Assembly (NCBI GenBank): GCA_025353305.1
Contig: JANXQX010000137.1
Coordinates: forward strand, 1 to 6,207
Direction: 5' to 3'
Length of the DNA: 6,207 nucleotides
Source of the DNA: Holophagaceae bacterium
GTDB lineage: Bacteria; Acidobacteriota; Holophagae; Holophagales; Holophagaceae
In this document: one piece after another, positions 1 to 4,886 of the stretch
Layout of the letters: the number at the start of each line of letters is the position of its first letter
Position numbering within the stretch: the first letter of the stretch is position 1
Notes under the pieces: generated by a model
Seen by the model: the letters and a program-made list of their open reading frames with translations, nothing else
Databases searched by the model: none
Told to the model about the DNA's origin: nothing
Position numbers and translations under genes: made by a program

Positions 1-337
1 GCGCGAGCCGAGGAGCCAATGGGTTAGCCTGCATCTCCGGAGAAAGGAAGAAAGCACTCCGCTTCCCCTGATCCTCATGAATGAGGAGGAGCTTGCCTTC
101 CTGGCTCAGATGCGCCTGCTGCTGCTGGGTGAGATGCTCGCAGTCATCGTGCTCCGCCAGGATTTGGAGGGTCTTTCCGGCGATCTCACGAAGCGAACCA
201 TCCTGGTGGATCAGCAGGCGCCTATGCACGACCTGATAGCCGAGAATGGTGAATGCCAGCAGACACGAGCCCAGCGCAGCGGCGTACCAGGCCGTGAGTC
301 GGAAGCGCAGCGTCTTCGTGAAGGTGGGTGCGAGCAT
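1..337 (-). CDS. Sensor histidine kinase, N-terminal part (cut by window edge)
   Basis: Reading leftward from ATG at 337, the frame stays open to the window edge (112 full codons). The start MLAPTFTKTLRFRLTAWYAA is typical of membrane sensor kinases of the CusS/CopS/heavy-metal type: a short cytoplasmic, Arg-containing N-terminus followed by one transmembrane helix at about residues 17-37. What follows (from about residue 38) is hydrophilic and should be the start of the periplasmic sensing domain. HAMP, DHp and ATPase domains would lie outside the window, so the kinase call rests on this N-terminus and on the partner gene. The ATG overlaps the TGA stop of the upstream response regulator by one base (TGATG), indicating translational coupling and a single operon. 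The ligand is unknown; copper or silver is inferred only from neighbours and from the resemblance to CusS-like starts. Confidence 0.85.
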   Translation of the reverse strand, partial: MLAPTFTKTLRFRLTAWYAAALGSCLLAFTILGYQVVHRRLLIHQDGSLREIAGKTLQILAEHDDCEHLTQQQQAHLSQEGKLLLIHEDQGKRSAFFLSPEMQANPLAPRLA

Positions 338-1017
338 CAACTCGGCTCCTTGAGGAGATAGCCTGCCCCGCGCAGGGTGTGGAGCAGCTTCTTCTCGCGC
401 CCTTGGTCGATTTTCTTCCGGAGTTGCCCGATGTAGACATCCACCAGATTCGCTCCGTCTCCATAGTCTGCATCGGAAGCCCAGGCATGGTCGAGGATCA
501 TGCTCCTTGACACGACTAAGTCCTTCCGTCGCATGAGGAATTCAAGGAGGGTGAATTCCCTGTTCCGTAGTGGCACGAACTTCCCGGCCCTTTGCAGCTC
601 GTGGGTGCTCAAGTCAAGCTCCAAGTCGGCGATTCTGAGCACCATTTCAGGCGCCGCCGTGGGGCGCCGCGTGAGGGCACGGATACGCGCCAGGAGTTCG
701 CGATACTCGAAAGGTTTGGCAAGGTAATCGTCTGCCCCGAGATCCAGTCCCCGAACCCGGTCATCCAGCCCAGTGCGAGCCGTGAGCAGGATGATAGGGA
801 CGGGGCACCGCTCCTTCCGAATCCGGGCCAGGACTTCGAACCCATCCAGTCCGGGAAGCATCACGTCGAGGACTATCACGTCGTGGTGGCATCCCAGAGC
901 CAAATCCAGCCCACGGATTCCGTCTTCGGCGCGATCCACCACAAAACCTTCAGATCGGAACCCCTTCTCAAGGGTCTGCCCGAGCCTGACCTCGTCCTCT
1001 ACGATCAGCACTTTCAT
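337..1017 (-). CDS. OmpR/PhoB-family response regulator (CusR/CopR-like)
   Basis: This 226-residue protein is the normal length for the family. Receiver domain, about residues 1-115: acidic pair D8/E9, phosphoacceptor D51 in the LDVMLPG motif, T79 in LLTAR, and K101 in KPF. Winged-helix DNA-binding domain, about residues 125-224: the segments LRNREFTLLEFLMRR, VDVYIGQLRKKID and the final LRGAGYLL are hallmarks of OmpR/PhoB regulators. All catalytic residues are intact. ATG at 1017 is preferred because the protein then starts MKVLIVEDE and is preceded by a GGAAGG ribosome-binding site. An in-frame ATG at 1059 would add 14 residues that are not typical of the family. It overlaps the sensor kinase start by one base. 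Sequence style is closest to CusR/CopR/IrlR regulators, so metal-responsive control of nearby genes is plausible but inferred. Its promoter must lie within or upstream of the 1018-1113 gap, directly next to an attC-like site. Confidence 0.95.
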   Translation of the reverse strand: MKVLIVEDEVRLGQTLEKGFRSEGFVVDRAEDGIRGLDLALGCHHDVIVLDVMLPGLDGFEVLARIRKERCPVPIILLTARTGLDDRVRGLDLGADDYLAKPFEYRELLARIRALTRRPTAAPEMVLRIADLELDLSTHELQRAGKFVPLRNREFTLLEFLMRRKDLVVSRSMILDHAWASDADYGDGANLVDVYIGQLRKKIDQGREKKLLHTLRGAGYLLKEPS

Positions 1018-1054
1018 AATACCTTCCAGATCAGGCCGGAGGCTCGACGATTGA

Positions 1055-1085
1055 ATCATAGGAGCAGGGGGGCTTCTGGCGCCAG
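1055..1085 (-). promoter_or_regulatory. Possible regulator promoter with adjacent 10-bp palindrome
   Basis: On the minus strand there is a TATGAT hexamer at 1060-1055, a good -10 match, 37 bases before the regulator ATG. At the position expected for a -35 box there is instead the perfect palindrome CTGGCGCCAG (1076-1085). A promoter lacking a -35 box with a palindrome in its place would suit an activator-dependent or autoregulated promoter. This is a sequence guess only, and a palindrome of this length can occur by chance. Confidence 0.25.
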
Positions 1086-1113
1086 TGCCTCCCCCTCTCC
1101 CGTATAACCATGC

Positions 1114-1224
1114 AGCTAACCGGGCCCGCCTGTGCCAAGGCGACGAGTGAAACTGAGGAGGCGAGAAGTCGGGAGAGAACGGAAAGTAAAGCAGGCGGAG
1201 TCCGAGTTGGGCGAAGGGTCAGGC
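1114..1224 (-). other. attC-like integron recombination site (attC-2)
   Basis: Read on the minus strand, this 111-base stretch begins with an R''-like box GCCTGAC (1224-1218) and ends with an R'-like box GTTAGCT (1120-1114). The inner arms pair imperfectly: ACTCGGACTCCGCCTG on one side matches the reverse complement of the CAGGCGGGCCCGGT region with bulged extra bases, as expected for the folded single-strand form of attC. It starts 13 bases after the stop codon of the methyltransferase gene, the usual place for attC in a gene cassette. Weaknesses: R' deviates from GTTRRRY at its sixth base, and the R-L spacers are very unequal. It may be degenerate, or of a type I cannot classify by eye. Confidence 0.6.
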
Positions 1225-1683
1225 GCCAACCAAGGACTTAGAACCAGGTTGTCTTTCGATAGGTTAGATAAGACTCACCAAATGCCTGGATCAAAACCTT
1301 TTCTTCTTCGCGGGCCCGGAGGAACTGCATGGGAAGAATAATGATTAGAATGGCCGCCAGCCAAGGTGTTTTAAAGTAGAGGGCTAAGCCTGGAATCAGC
1401 AAGGAAGAAAAAACATACACGGGGTGGCGGAGCTTCGAATAAATACCCGTCGTTACGAGTTGGCGGGCCTCGGCTGTAATAGAGAAGGAATTCCCCAACC
1501 GCAGGCGGGCGGCTGTGAGAAGCGCTAAGGAAATAAGGACGATGAGGGTACCAAGGATTCGCCAAAAATCCCATGGATACCTAGCGGAGGCCGTCATAAG
1601 CCATAGCATCGCTAACGGAGGGATGTAGGTTACGAAAGCAGCTTTAGCATCCATGGGATTCCCGGGGGGGACTTGGTGCCTAA
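1120..1683 (-). mobile_element. Integron gene cassette carrying a methyltransferase-family gene
   Basis: If the two attC-like sites recombine at the usual G^TT point, the mobile unit is 564 bases long. It runs from the TT of GTTAGGC at 1683 to the G of GTTAGCT at 1120. It contains one gene in the same orientation as its own downstream attC, with 29 bases before the start codon and 13 bases between the stop and attC. That compact single-gene layout is the defining organisation of integron cassettes. No integrase gene or attI is visible in the window. Boundaries are inferred from site structure alone. Confidence 0.6.
1238..1654 (-). CDS. Isoprenylcysteine carboxyl methyltransferase (ICMT/PEMT-like) family membrane protein
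   Basis: This is a 138-residue membrane protein. Hydrophobic segments lie at about residues 7-20, 32-48, 79-93 and 98-111. The C-terminal half carries the family signature: GNSFSITAEARQLVTTGIY, then the conserved LRHPVY (H77, P78), then the acidic run REEEKVL with E116-E118, and finally FGESYLTYRKTTWF. In ICMT/PEMT proteins this region binds S-adenosylmethionine and the methyl acceptor. Bacterial members usually have unknown substrates, so methylation is a family expectation only. ATG at 1654 is chosen because the protein then begins just before the first membrane helix. The frame stays open upstream to 1816 but there it crosses the attC site. The ribosome-binding site is poor (GGGA only). 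It is short for the family but retains the conserved C-terminal core. It lies in a putative integron cassette. Confidence 0.8.
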   Translation of the reverse strand: MDAKAAFVTYIPPLAMLWLMTASARYPWDFWRILGTLIVLISLALLTAARLRLGNSFSITAEARQLVTTGIYSKLRHPVYVFSSLLIPGLALYFKTPWLAAILIIILPMQFLRAREEEKVLIQAFGESYLTYRKTTWF

Positions 1684-1800
1684 CAAAGAAGCTAGGCGGC
1701 CCAATCTGCGACCGAAAGCTGAACGACGTTATGAAAGACGAATGTAAAGAGAGGAAAGCAGGCCGTGCAGGTTGGGTCCGACTTGAGCGGAGGGTTAGGC
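1678..1800 (-). other. attC integron recombination site (attC-1)
   Basis: Read on the minus strand this 123-base element starts with GCCTAAC (1800-1794) and ends with GTTAGGC (1684-1678), which are perfect reverse complements and match the R'' (RYYYAAC) and R' (GTTRRRY) consensus. Inside these, GCTCAAGTCGGA aligns with the reverse complement of the far side (GCT.AGGCGG) with unpaired extra bases. The next segment CCCAACCTGC pairs with GCAGATTGGG at 9 of 10 positions. An imperfect long inverted repeat with extrahelical bases and conserved ends is the attC architecture. It begins 21 bases after the cupredoxin stop codon and ends just before the next gene, as in a cassette array. The length is within the usual range for attC sites. 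Confidence 0.75.
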
Positions 1801-1821
1801 CGCGAGATGAAGTCAAAAATA

Positions 1822-2172
1822 CTATTTCTTTAGCTCAGCTGCTTCGATTACCTTAAAAAATCCGCGGTTCATCCCCATGCCGCATACAACCTCGATATTG
1901 CCCGTTTTCGTCGGCGTAAATTCAATGGTGTTGTCACCCTTCATGACTGTCTTCTTCACGCCGAATCTGTCGATCACGATGGCTCTCATACAGCCCCTCA
2001 CGCTTTTGAGTTCAACTTTCATCCTAACTGGAATGCCTTTTATCAAAGTGGAGGGAGTCAGGACGTATTCCTGGTTTTCGGATGTGAGCGTGGCGTTCTG
2101 GATTTTCTTTTCCTTGGCGGACGCTACAAAGGTGCAAGAGCAAATGAGTAGGAGGCTGAGGAGCTTATTCAT
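1822..2172 (-). CDS. Exported cupredoxin-like protein with a C-terminal CGMGM motif
   Basis: This 116-residue protein starts MNKLLSLLLICSCTFVASA, a signal peptide likely cut after A19, so the mature protein of about 97 residues is periplasmic. The rest resembles the small cupredoxin_1/EfeO-type beta-sandwich: C61 in RGCMRAIVIDRFGV, then NTIEFTPTKTGNIEVVCGMGM followed by GFFKVI. Potential metal ligands are C61, C97, M99 and M101. The classical type-1 copper pair of histidines is absent; in fact there is no histidine in the protein. Related domains occur beside or fused to copper/silver transport proteins, so metal binding is likely but the metal and redox role are inferred. It follows the cytochrome-porin gene by 41 bases and is followed closely by attC-1, so it appears to be a cassette gene. 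Two sampled 60-base lines are about 50% GC, versus about 70% in a sampled line of the porin gene. Confidence 0.8.
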   Translation of the reverse strand: MNKLLSLLLICSCTFVASAKEKKIQNATLTSENQEYVLTPSTLIKGIPVRMKVELKSVRGCMRAIVIDRFGVKKTVMKGDNTIEFTPTKTGNIEVVCGMGMNRGFFKVIEAAELKK

Positions 2173-2213
2173 TGAATATCACCAATGCTAAGGATGAGCG
2201 AGCTACCCTCTCT

Positions 2214-3398
2214 TTAGAAGGCCACGATCATATCAATGGTTACCTGGTCATTGACTGGCGTGATTCCGTCTTTGTAGTTGGTGCGGGAAGCCTGAATGGT
2301 CCAGCGACCGCCTGCCTTGGCGTTAGAGAAGGCAATGCCATTGAGGCCGAAGGTCTTCATGGCTTGATCCTTGGTGGTGTCGCTCTTGTCCGGTCGAATG
2401 GAATCGTACCGACCGAACAGTCCAAAGGCTGGTGCGAAATTGAGATCGCAGAGCGCAAAGTAGCCGCTGTTCTTGCTGAGGGTGCCACTGACATCCACTT
2501 GGTGCTGCCCCTCGAAGAAGGCCCCCATGACCCGCCACTTATCACGGATGAAGCGAACCAAGGCGCCATTCCGGAAGAAGTTGTCCGTGAAGAGCGGTGT
2601 GCCGGGATTGGCGGGATCGAGGACCGGGTTCTGGCCATCCAGACGGAAAAGGCCGATTCCGGAGGCATTGTTGTCAAAGCGATAAAGGACTGAGGCGTAG
2701 GTGTCCTTATGATTGGTGGGGCTCGGTCCAGACACCGTTGCCCCGTTCGCATCCGTGGTCGGGGTAAGGGTATCCATGACACCGGCGGCCAGTTCAAGCC
2801 GACTCCAGTTCAACTTGACGTCCATACCACGACCCGCGGAACCCAGGGTGAAGGGGGAAGTTCCAGCCACGGGAGTGGACAGGACCAGCGGTGCCCCGAG
2901 CACGCTACCCGCGCCCAGCCCGAAATCCCGCAGGATCTCCGGATTGAACTGACCACCCCGGATCTGGAGGAAAGCGGTCTTGCTGATCGGGAGATTGTAC
3001 TGGATGAAGGCCTCCTCCATCCCGTCAGAAGGCGTGGCACCCGTGTTGAAGTGGTACATCAGCGTGTAGCTGAACCGGTCCGATAGGGCTCCACCCGATA
3101 CCACCTGGAAATCGGGCTGGGCGGTCTGGGTGGACGGCTTCACACCCTTCACGGCCTGAGCACTGGCATCAAGAGTGATTGATGCGTAATTTTCCAGTTT
3201 CTGCGAGGCTTCATCGAGGCTGGTGGGATCAAAACGAGCGCCGTTCCGCTGAAATTCCAACCCCATGGCCGTGAGTTGAAGAGTCGGGACGGCGTGGCAA
3301 TCGGCGCAGGACACCCCGGTAAGGCGCGCCCAGGCTGGAACAGCCAGCATCGGGATGCTTGTCCCAAGTAGTAAAAGGAGAGATCGGACAATTTTCAT
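2214..3398 (-). CDS. Outer-membrane monoheme cytochrome-porin fusion (Cyc2-like architecture)
   Basis: This is a 394-residue protein. Residues 1-24 (MKIVRSLLLL...PAWA) form a signal peptide with an AWA cleavage site. Almost immediately follows one c-type heme motif, CADCH (C31, C34, H35), within RLTGVSCADCHAVPTLQLTAMGLEFQRNGARF. From about residue 85 to the end there are alternating amphipathic strands and loops, such as FSYTLMYHF, AFLQIRGGQF and WTIQASRTNY, ending DMIVAF with a terminal Phe, as in outer-membrane beta-barrels. A short heme-bearing N-terminus joined to a porin barrel is the architecture of Cyc2, the outer-membrane iron oxidase, and its many uncharacterised relatives. Electron transfer across the outer membrane is therefore plausible, but the partner and donor are unknown. 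ATG at 3398 is preferred over GTG at 3410 because GGAG lies 6 bases upstream. A generic porin with a heme plug is the alternative. Confidence 0.85.
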   Translation of the reverse strand: MKIVRSLLLLLGTSIPMLAVPAWARLTGVSCADCHAVPTLQLTAMGLEFQRNGARFDPTSLDEASQKLENYASITLDASAQAVKGVKPSTQTAQPDFQVVSGGALSDRFSYTLMYHFNTGATPSDGMEEAFIQYNLPISKTAFLQIRGGQFNPEILRDFGLGAGSVLGAPLVLSTPVAGTSPFTLGSAGRGMDVKLNWSRLELAAGVMDTLTPTTDANGATVSGPSPTNHKDTYASVLYRFDNNASGIGLFRLDGQNPVLDPANPGTPLFTDNFFRNGALVRFIRDKWRVMGAFFEGQHQVDVSGTLSKNSGYFALCDLNFAPAFGLFGRYDSIRPDKSDTTKDQAMKTFGLNGIAFSNAKAGGRWTIQASRTNYKDGITPVNDQVTIDMIVAF

Positions 3399-3432
3399 TC
3401 GAAGCTCCACATGAGGTTGGGGGTCAAAAGGA

Positions 3433-3478
3433 AGAGCAGGGGGTGCTCTCCTTGCATAGAGGCCTTATCGATCCTCTA
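3433..3478. promoter_or_regulatory. Two inverted repeats upstream of the cytochrome-porin gene
   Basis: Two short dyads lie 35-80 bases upstream of the porin start codon: AGAGCA/TGCTCT around a run of five G (3433-3449), and TAGAGG/CCTCTA with a 10-base gap (3457-3478). They sit where a promoter or operator for the minus-strand block is expected. No convincing -35/-10 pair was seen. Neither has a T-run, so they do not look like terminators. Confidence 0.25.
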
Positions 3479-3570
3479 AGCTGCATCCATCTTCGGAACC
3501 CAACCTGATGCGGACCTGAAACGGCGGAGAGAATTCGGATGACATTGATCACAACAACATTCAAGGCACC

Positions 3571-3589
3571 ACGGGTCACCTTGACCCGT
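3571..3589. promoter_or_regulatory. Perfect 8-bp inverted repeat in the divergent intergenic region
   Basis: ACGGGTCA and TGACCCGT are perfect reverse complements separated by three bases (CCT), near the middle of the 374-base gap between the two divergent blocks. The short spacer and position suit a dimeric regulator site, for example for the response regulator in this window, but OmpR-family boxes are usually direct repeats. A small hairpin is equally possible. Confidence 0.3.
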
Positions 3590-3649
3590 CTCGGAGGACC
3601 TTGTGGGTTGGATTTCCTCTAAGTGAAGCGGAAGTCCAGTAAATGCGGG

Positions 3650-3665
3650 TGGCACGGTTATTGAG
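3650..3665 (+). promoter_or_regulatory. Weak sigma-54-like -24/-12 element
   Basis: TGGCACGGTTATTGAG matches the sigma-54 consensus TGGCACG-N4-TTGCW at all seven bases of the -24 half and at TTG of the -12 half, with correct spacing. However, the important GC of the -12 element is GA here. It would place a transcript start about 85-95 bases before the ATG at 3773. No enhancer-binding protein gene is in the window. Confidence 0.2.
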
Positions 3666-3680
3666 TTGAGGCTCGGACAC

Positions 3681-3712
3681 ACCGACGCATTTCGTGCGAC
3701 GAAGGCATCGGT
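3681..3712 (+). other. Long imperfect hairpin in the leader of the 77-residue gene
   Basis: The arm ACCGACGCATTTCGT (3681-3695) and the arm ACGAAGGCATCGGT (3699-3712) pair at 12 positions around a GCG triloop, with two mismatches and one bulged T. It ends 60 bases before the ATG at 3773. There is no T-run, so it is not an intrinsic terminator. It could be an RNA leader structure or an operator. No known riboswitch was recognised. Confidence 0.4.
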
Positions 3713-3772
3713 ACCTAGCTTGTTCAGGTTCACCCGAAGTTCCACCTCACCCACACGCGAAAGGAAAACTTG

Positions 3773-4006
3773 ATGAACATCCTGTTCATGGGAATCGTGA
3801 TGGCCGCAATGATGCTTCTCGCGCATGGCCGATCCCACCATGCGGTGACGCCGCCCCCACAACAGCCAGAAGTTCAGGACCTCAGGCACGAAGCCTCTTC
3901 TGGTGGCTGCGGCCACCAACATCTGTCGCAAGCGTCGGGCACAGGCCCCCTGCACCACGCTGAAAGTCTGGAAACCGAGAAGCCCTCAACCTCCCCAGAG
4001 GAATGA
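3773..4006 (+). CDS. Small His-rich membrane-anchored protein, unrecognised family
   Basis: This 77-residue protein starts at ATG 3773, preceded by AAGGA with a seven-base spacing. Residues 1-17 (MNILFMGIVMAAMMLLA) form one hydrophobic helix that includes five Met (M1, M6, M10, M13, M14). It is followed by a soluble tail with eight His in the protein (H18, H22, H23, H39, H48, H50, H61, H62) and one Cys in the motif GGCGHQH (C46). The tail ends in a Pro/Ser/Glu-rich stretch. I recognise no named family. Small Met/His-rich single-helix proteins are common beside copper and silver resistance genes, so metal binding at the membrane is a reasonable inference. The helix could be an anchor or an uncleaved signal. 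It is the first gene of the plus-strand block. A 160-residue open frame opposite it is judged a shadow. Confidence 0.6.
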   Translation: MNILFMGIVMAAMMLLAHGRSHHAVTPPPQQPEVQDLRHEASSGGCGHQHLSQASGTGPLHHAESLETEKPSTSPEE

Positions 4007-4392
4007 CTCCCGGTTCTTTCGGCAGGTCGGGTTGACTCGTCCCCTAACGATCAGTATGGACAAAACGCCCGCTAAATCTCCCGAGAACCCTAGAGAATCC
4101 AGAGCATGGACCTTAGATCTGGCCTCCAGGTGGCGACAGACCCCTCTACTTCAATGGCGAGGCATTATGTCAACTACCCCCAATATAATCACCTATTTAA
4201 ATGATACGAACAGTGGAAACCCGATCTTCCTCTGGAAAGCATCTCGTCCCTTCGACACTCTCATCGTCAGTCGGAACATGATCCACTGATTCCGACCCAT
4301 CCCTCGGAGAACCCCATCCCGATCACAGGTGTTCTCCGCGCGTCCCATCCTCCCTTCAAAGCACTATCTTTGGATCACCCTAAGGAGCAGAT
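4007..4392. other. Intergenic region without a convincing gene; two inverted repeats
   Basis: This 386-base stretch separates the His-rich peptide gene from the Met-rich gene. It contains GTCGGAA/TTCCGAC with a 13-base gap (4270-4296) and CGGAGAAC/GTTCTCCG with an 18-base gap (4305-4338), both perfect in their arms. A TATAAT hexamer lies at 4184-4189 without a good -35 partner. An open frame through to 4289 lacks a good ribosome-binding site and shows no recognisable domain. The dyads lie shortly upstream of the Met-rich gene and may regulate it. Confidence 0.45.
4184..4189 (+). promoter_or_regulatory. Possible -10 box of the Met-rich gene operon
   Basis: TATAAT is a perfect -10 hexamer in a locally AT-rich stretch. 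The expected -35 position holds GGCATT, a poor match, so the promoter would need an activator. It implies a leader of about 200 bases that includes both inverted repeats at 4270-4338. Confidence 0.25.
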
Positions 4393-4833
4393 ATGTCCCT
4401 GGCGACTCGTTTCTTCATCACCACGGTTTTTCTTGTCGGAACAACTGGGGCCGCCCTGGCTCAGATGCCTGGGGGCGGTATGGGCCCTGGTTCAAATCCC
4501 AGCATGATGTCCGGTTCCATGGCTTCCCAGATGATGGGCGGGCAGATGATGAAGGCCGAAATGATGCGGGGCATGGTCGGGACCATGAACCAGATGCACC
4601 AGATGATGGAGAAGATGGCTGGCGCCATGGAGCGTAGCCAGGGCAAGGACGCAAAGACCGTAGCCGAGATGTCCAAGATGATGGACGACATGGCCGGAAT
4701 GATGAAGACCATGGCGACCCGGATGCGGGATGGTCGGATGGATGCAGCCTTGCTGAAGACCACCAACGAGCGCCTGGAGGGTATGGGTAAGTCCCTGGCC
4801 GCCATGGAACCCAAGGCCCCTGCGAAATCCTGA
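4393..4833 (+). CDS. Exported methionine-rich protein, putative copper/silver-binding
   Basis: This is a 146-residue protein with an AAGGAG ribosome-binding site a few bases before the ATG. Residues 1-23 (MSLATRFFITTVFLVGTTGAALA) are a signal peptide with an ALA cleavage site, giving a periplasmic mature protein of about 123 residues. I count 30 Met in the mature part, about 24%, largely as MM pairs or M-x2-3-M spacing along predicted helices (MMGGQMMKAEMMRGMVG, MMEKMAGAM, MMDDMAGMMKTMATRM). A Gly/Pro-rich stretch follows the cleavage site, and an Ala/Lys-rich tail ends the protein. Clustered Met thioethers are the usual Cu(I)/Ag(I) ligands of periplasmic chaperones and sponges, which is the basis for the inferred role. 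There are no Cys and a single His in the mature protein. I do not recognise a named family. It is followed after 53 bases by an outer-membrane protein gene, likely in one operon. Confidence 0.8.
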   Translation: MSLATRFFITTVFLVGTTGAALAQMPGGGMGPGSNPSMMSGSMASQMMGGQMMKAEMMRGMVGTMNQMHQMMEKMAGAMERSQGKDAKTVAEMSKMMDDMAGMMKTMATRMRDGRMDAALLKTTNERLEGMGKSLAAMEPKAPAKS

Positions 4834-4866
4834 GCGTTTGACCGCTCTCGAACGATTGGCCAACGC
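4834..4866 (+). other. Short hairpin between the Met-rich and barrel genes
   Basis: Directly after the stop codon, GCGTTTGACC (4834-4843) can pair with GGCCAACGC (4858-4866) with one bulge and a 14-base loop. There is no T-run, so it is at most an mRNA processing or stability element within an operon. Confidence 0.2.
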
Positions 4867-4886
4867 ATCCGTCCTAGGAGTACCCC

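Noticed and set aside
592..1107. Plus-strand 171-residue open frame opposite the response regulator
   Set aside because: Shadow of a complete OmpR-family regulator with all catalytic residues on the minus strand.
2172..2693. Plus-strand 173-residue open frame opposite the cytochrome-porin
   Set aside because: No signal, domain or ribosome-binding site; the minus strand encodes a full secreted barrel.
3433..3478. Inverted repeats as an intrinsic terminator
   Set aside because: There is no T-run after either arm, and the position upstream of a start codon suits regulation rather than termination.
3539..3622. 27-codon open frame MTLITTTFKAPRVTLTR...
   Set aside because: Too short, weak ribosome-binding site, and it contains the 8-3-8 palindrome, which is better explained as a DNA or RNA element.
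3476..3958. 160-residue minus-strand open frame in the divergent region
   Set aside because: It lies mostly opposite the 77-residue gene and non-coding leader, its composition is erratic, no domain is visible, and the plus-strand gene has a better ribosome-binding site and clear helix.
3903..4289. 128-residue plus-strand open frame
   Set aside because: The first part is an out-of-frame shadow of the His-rich gene and the rest has no ribosome-binding site or recognisable domain.
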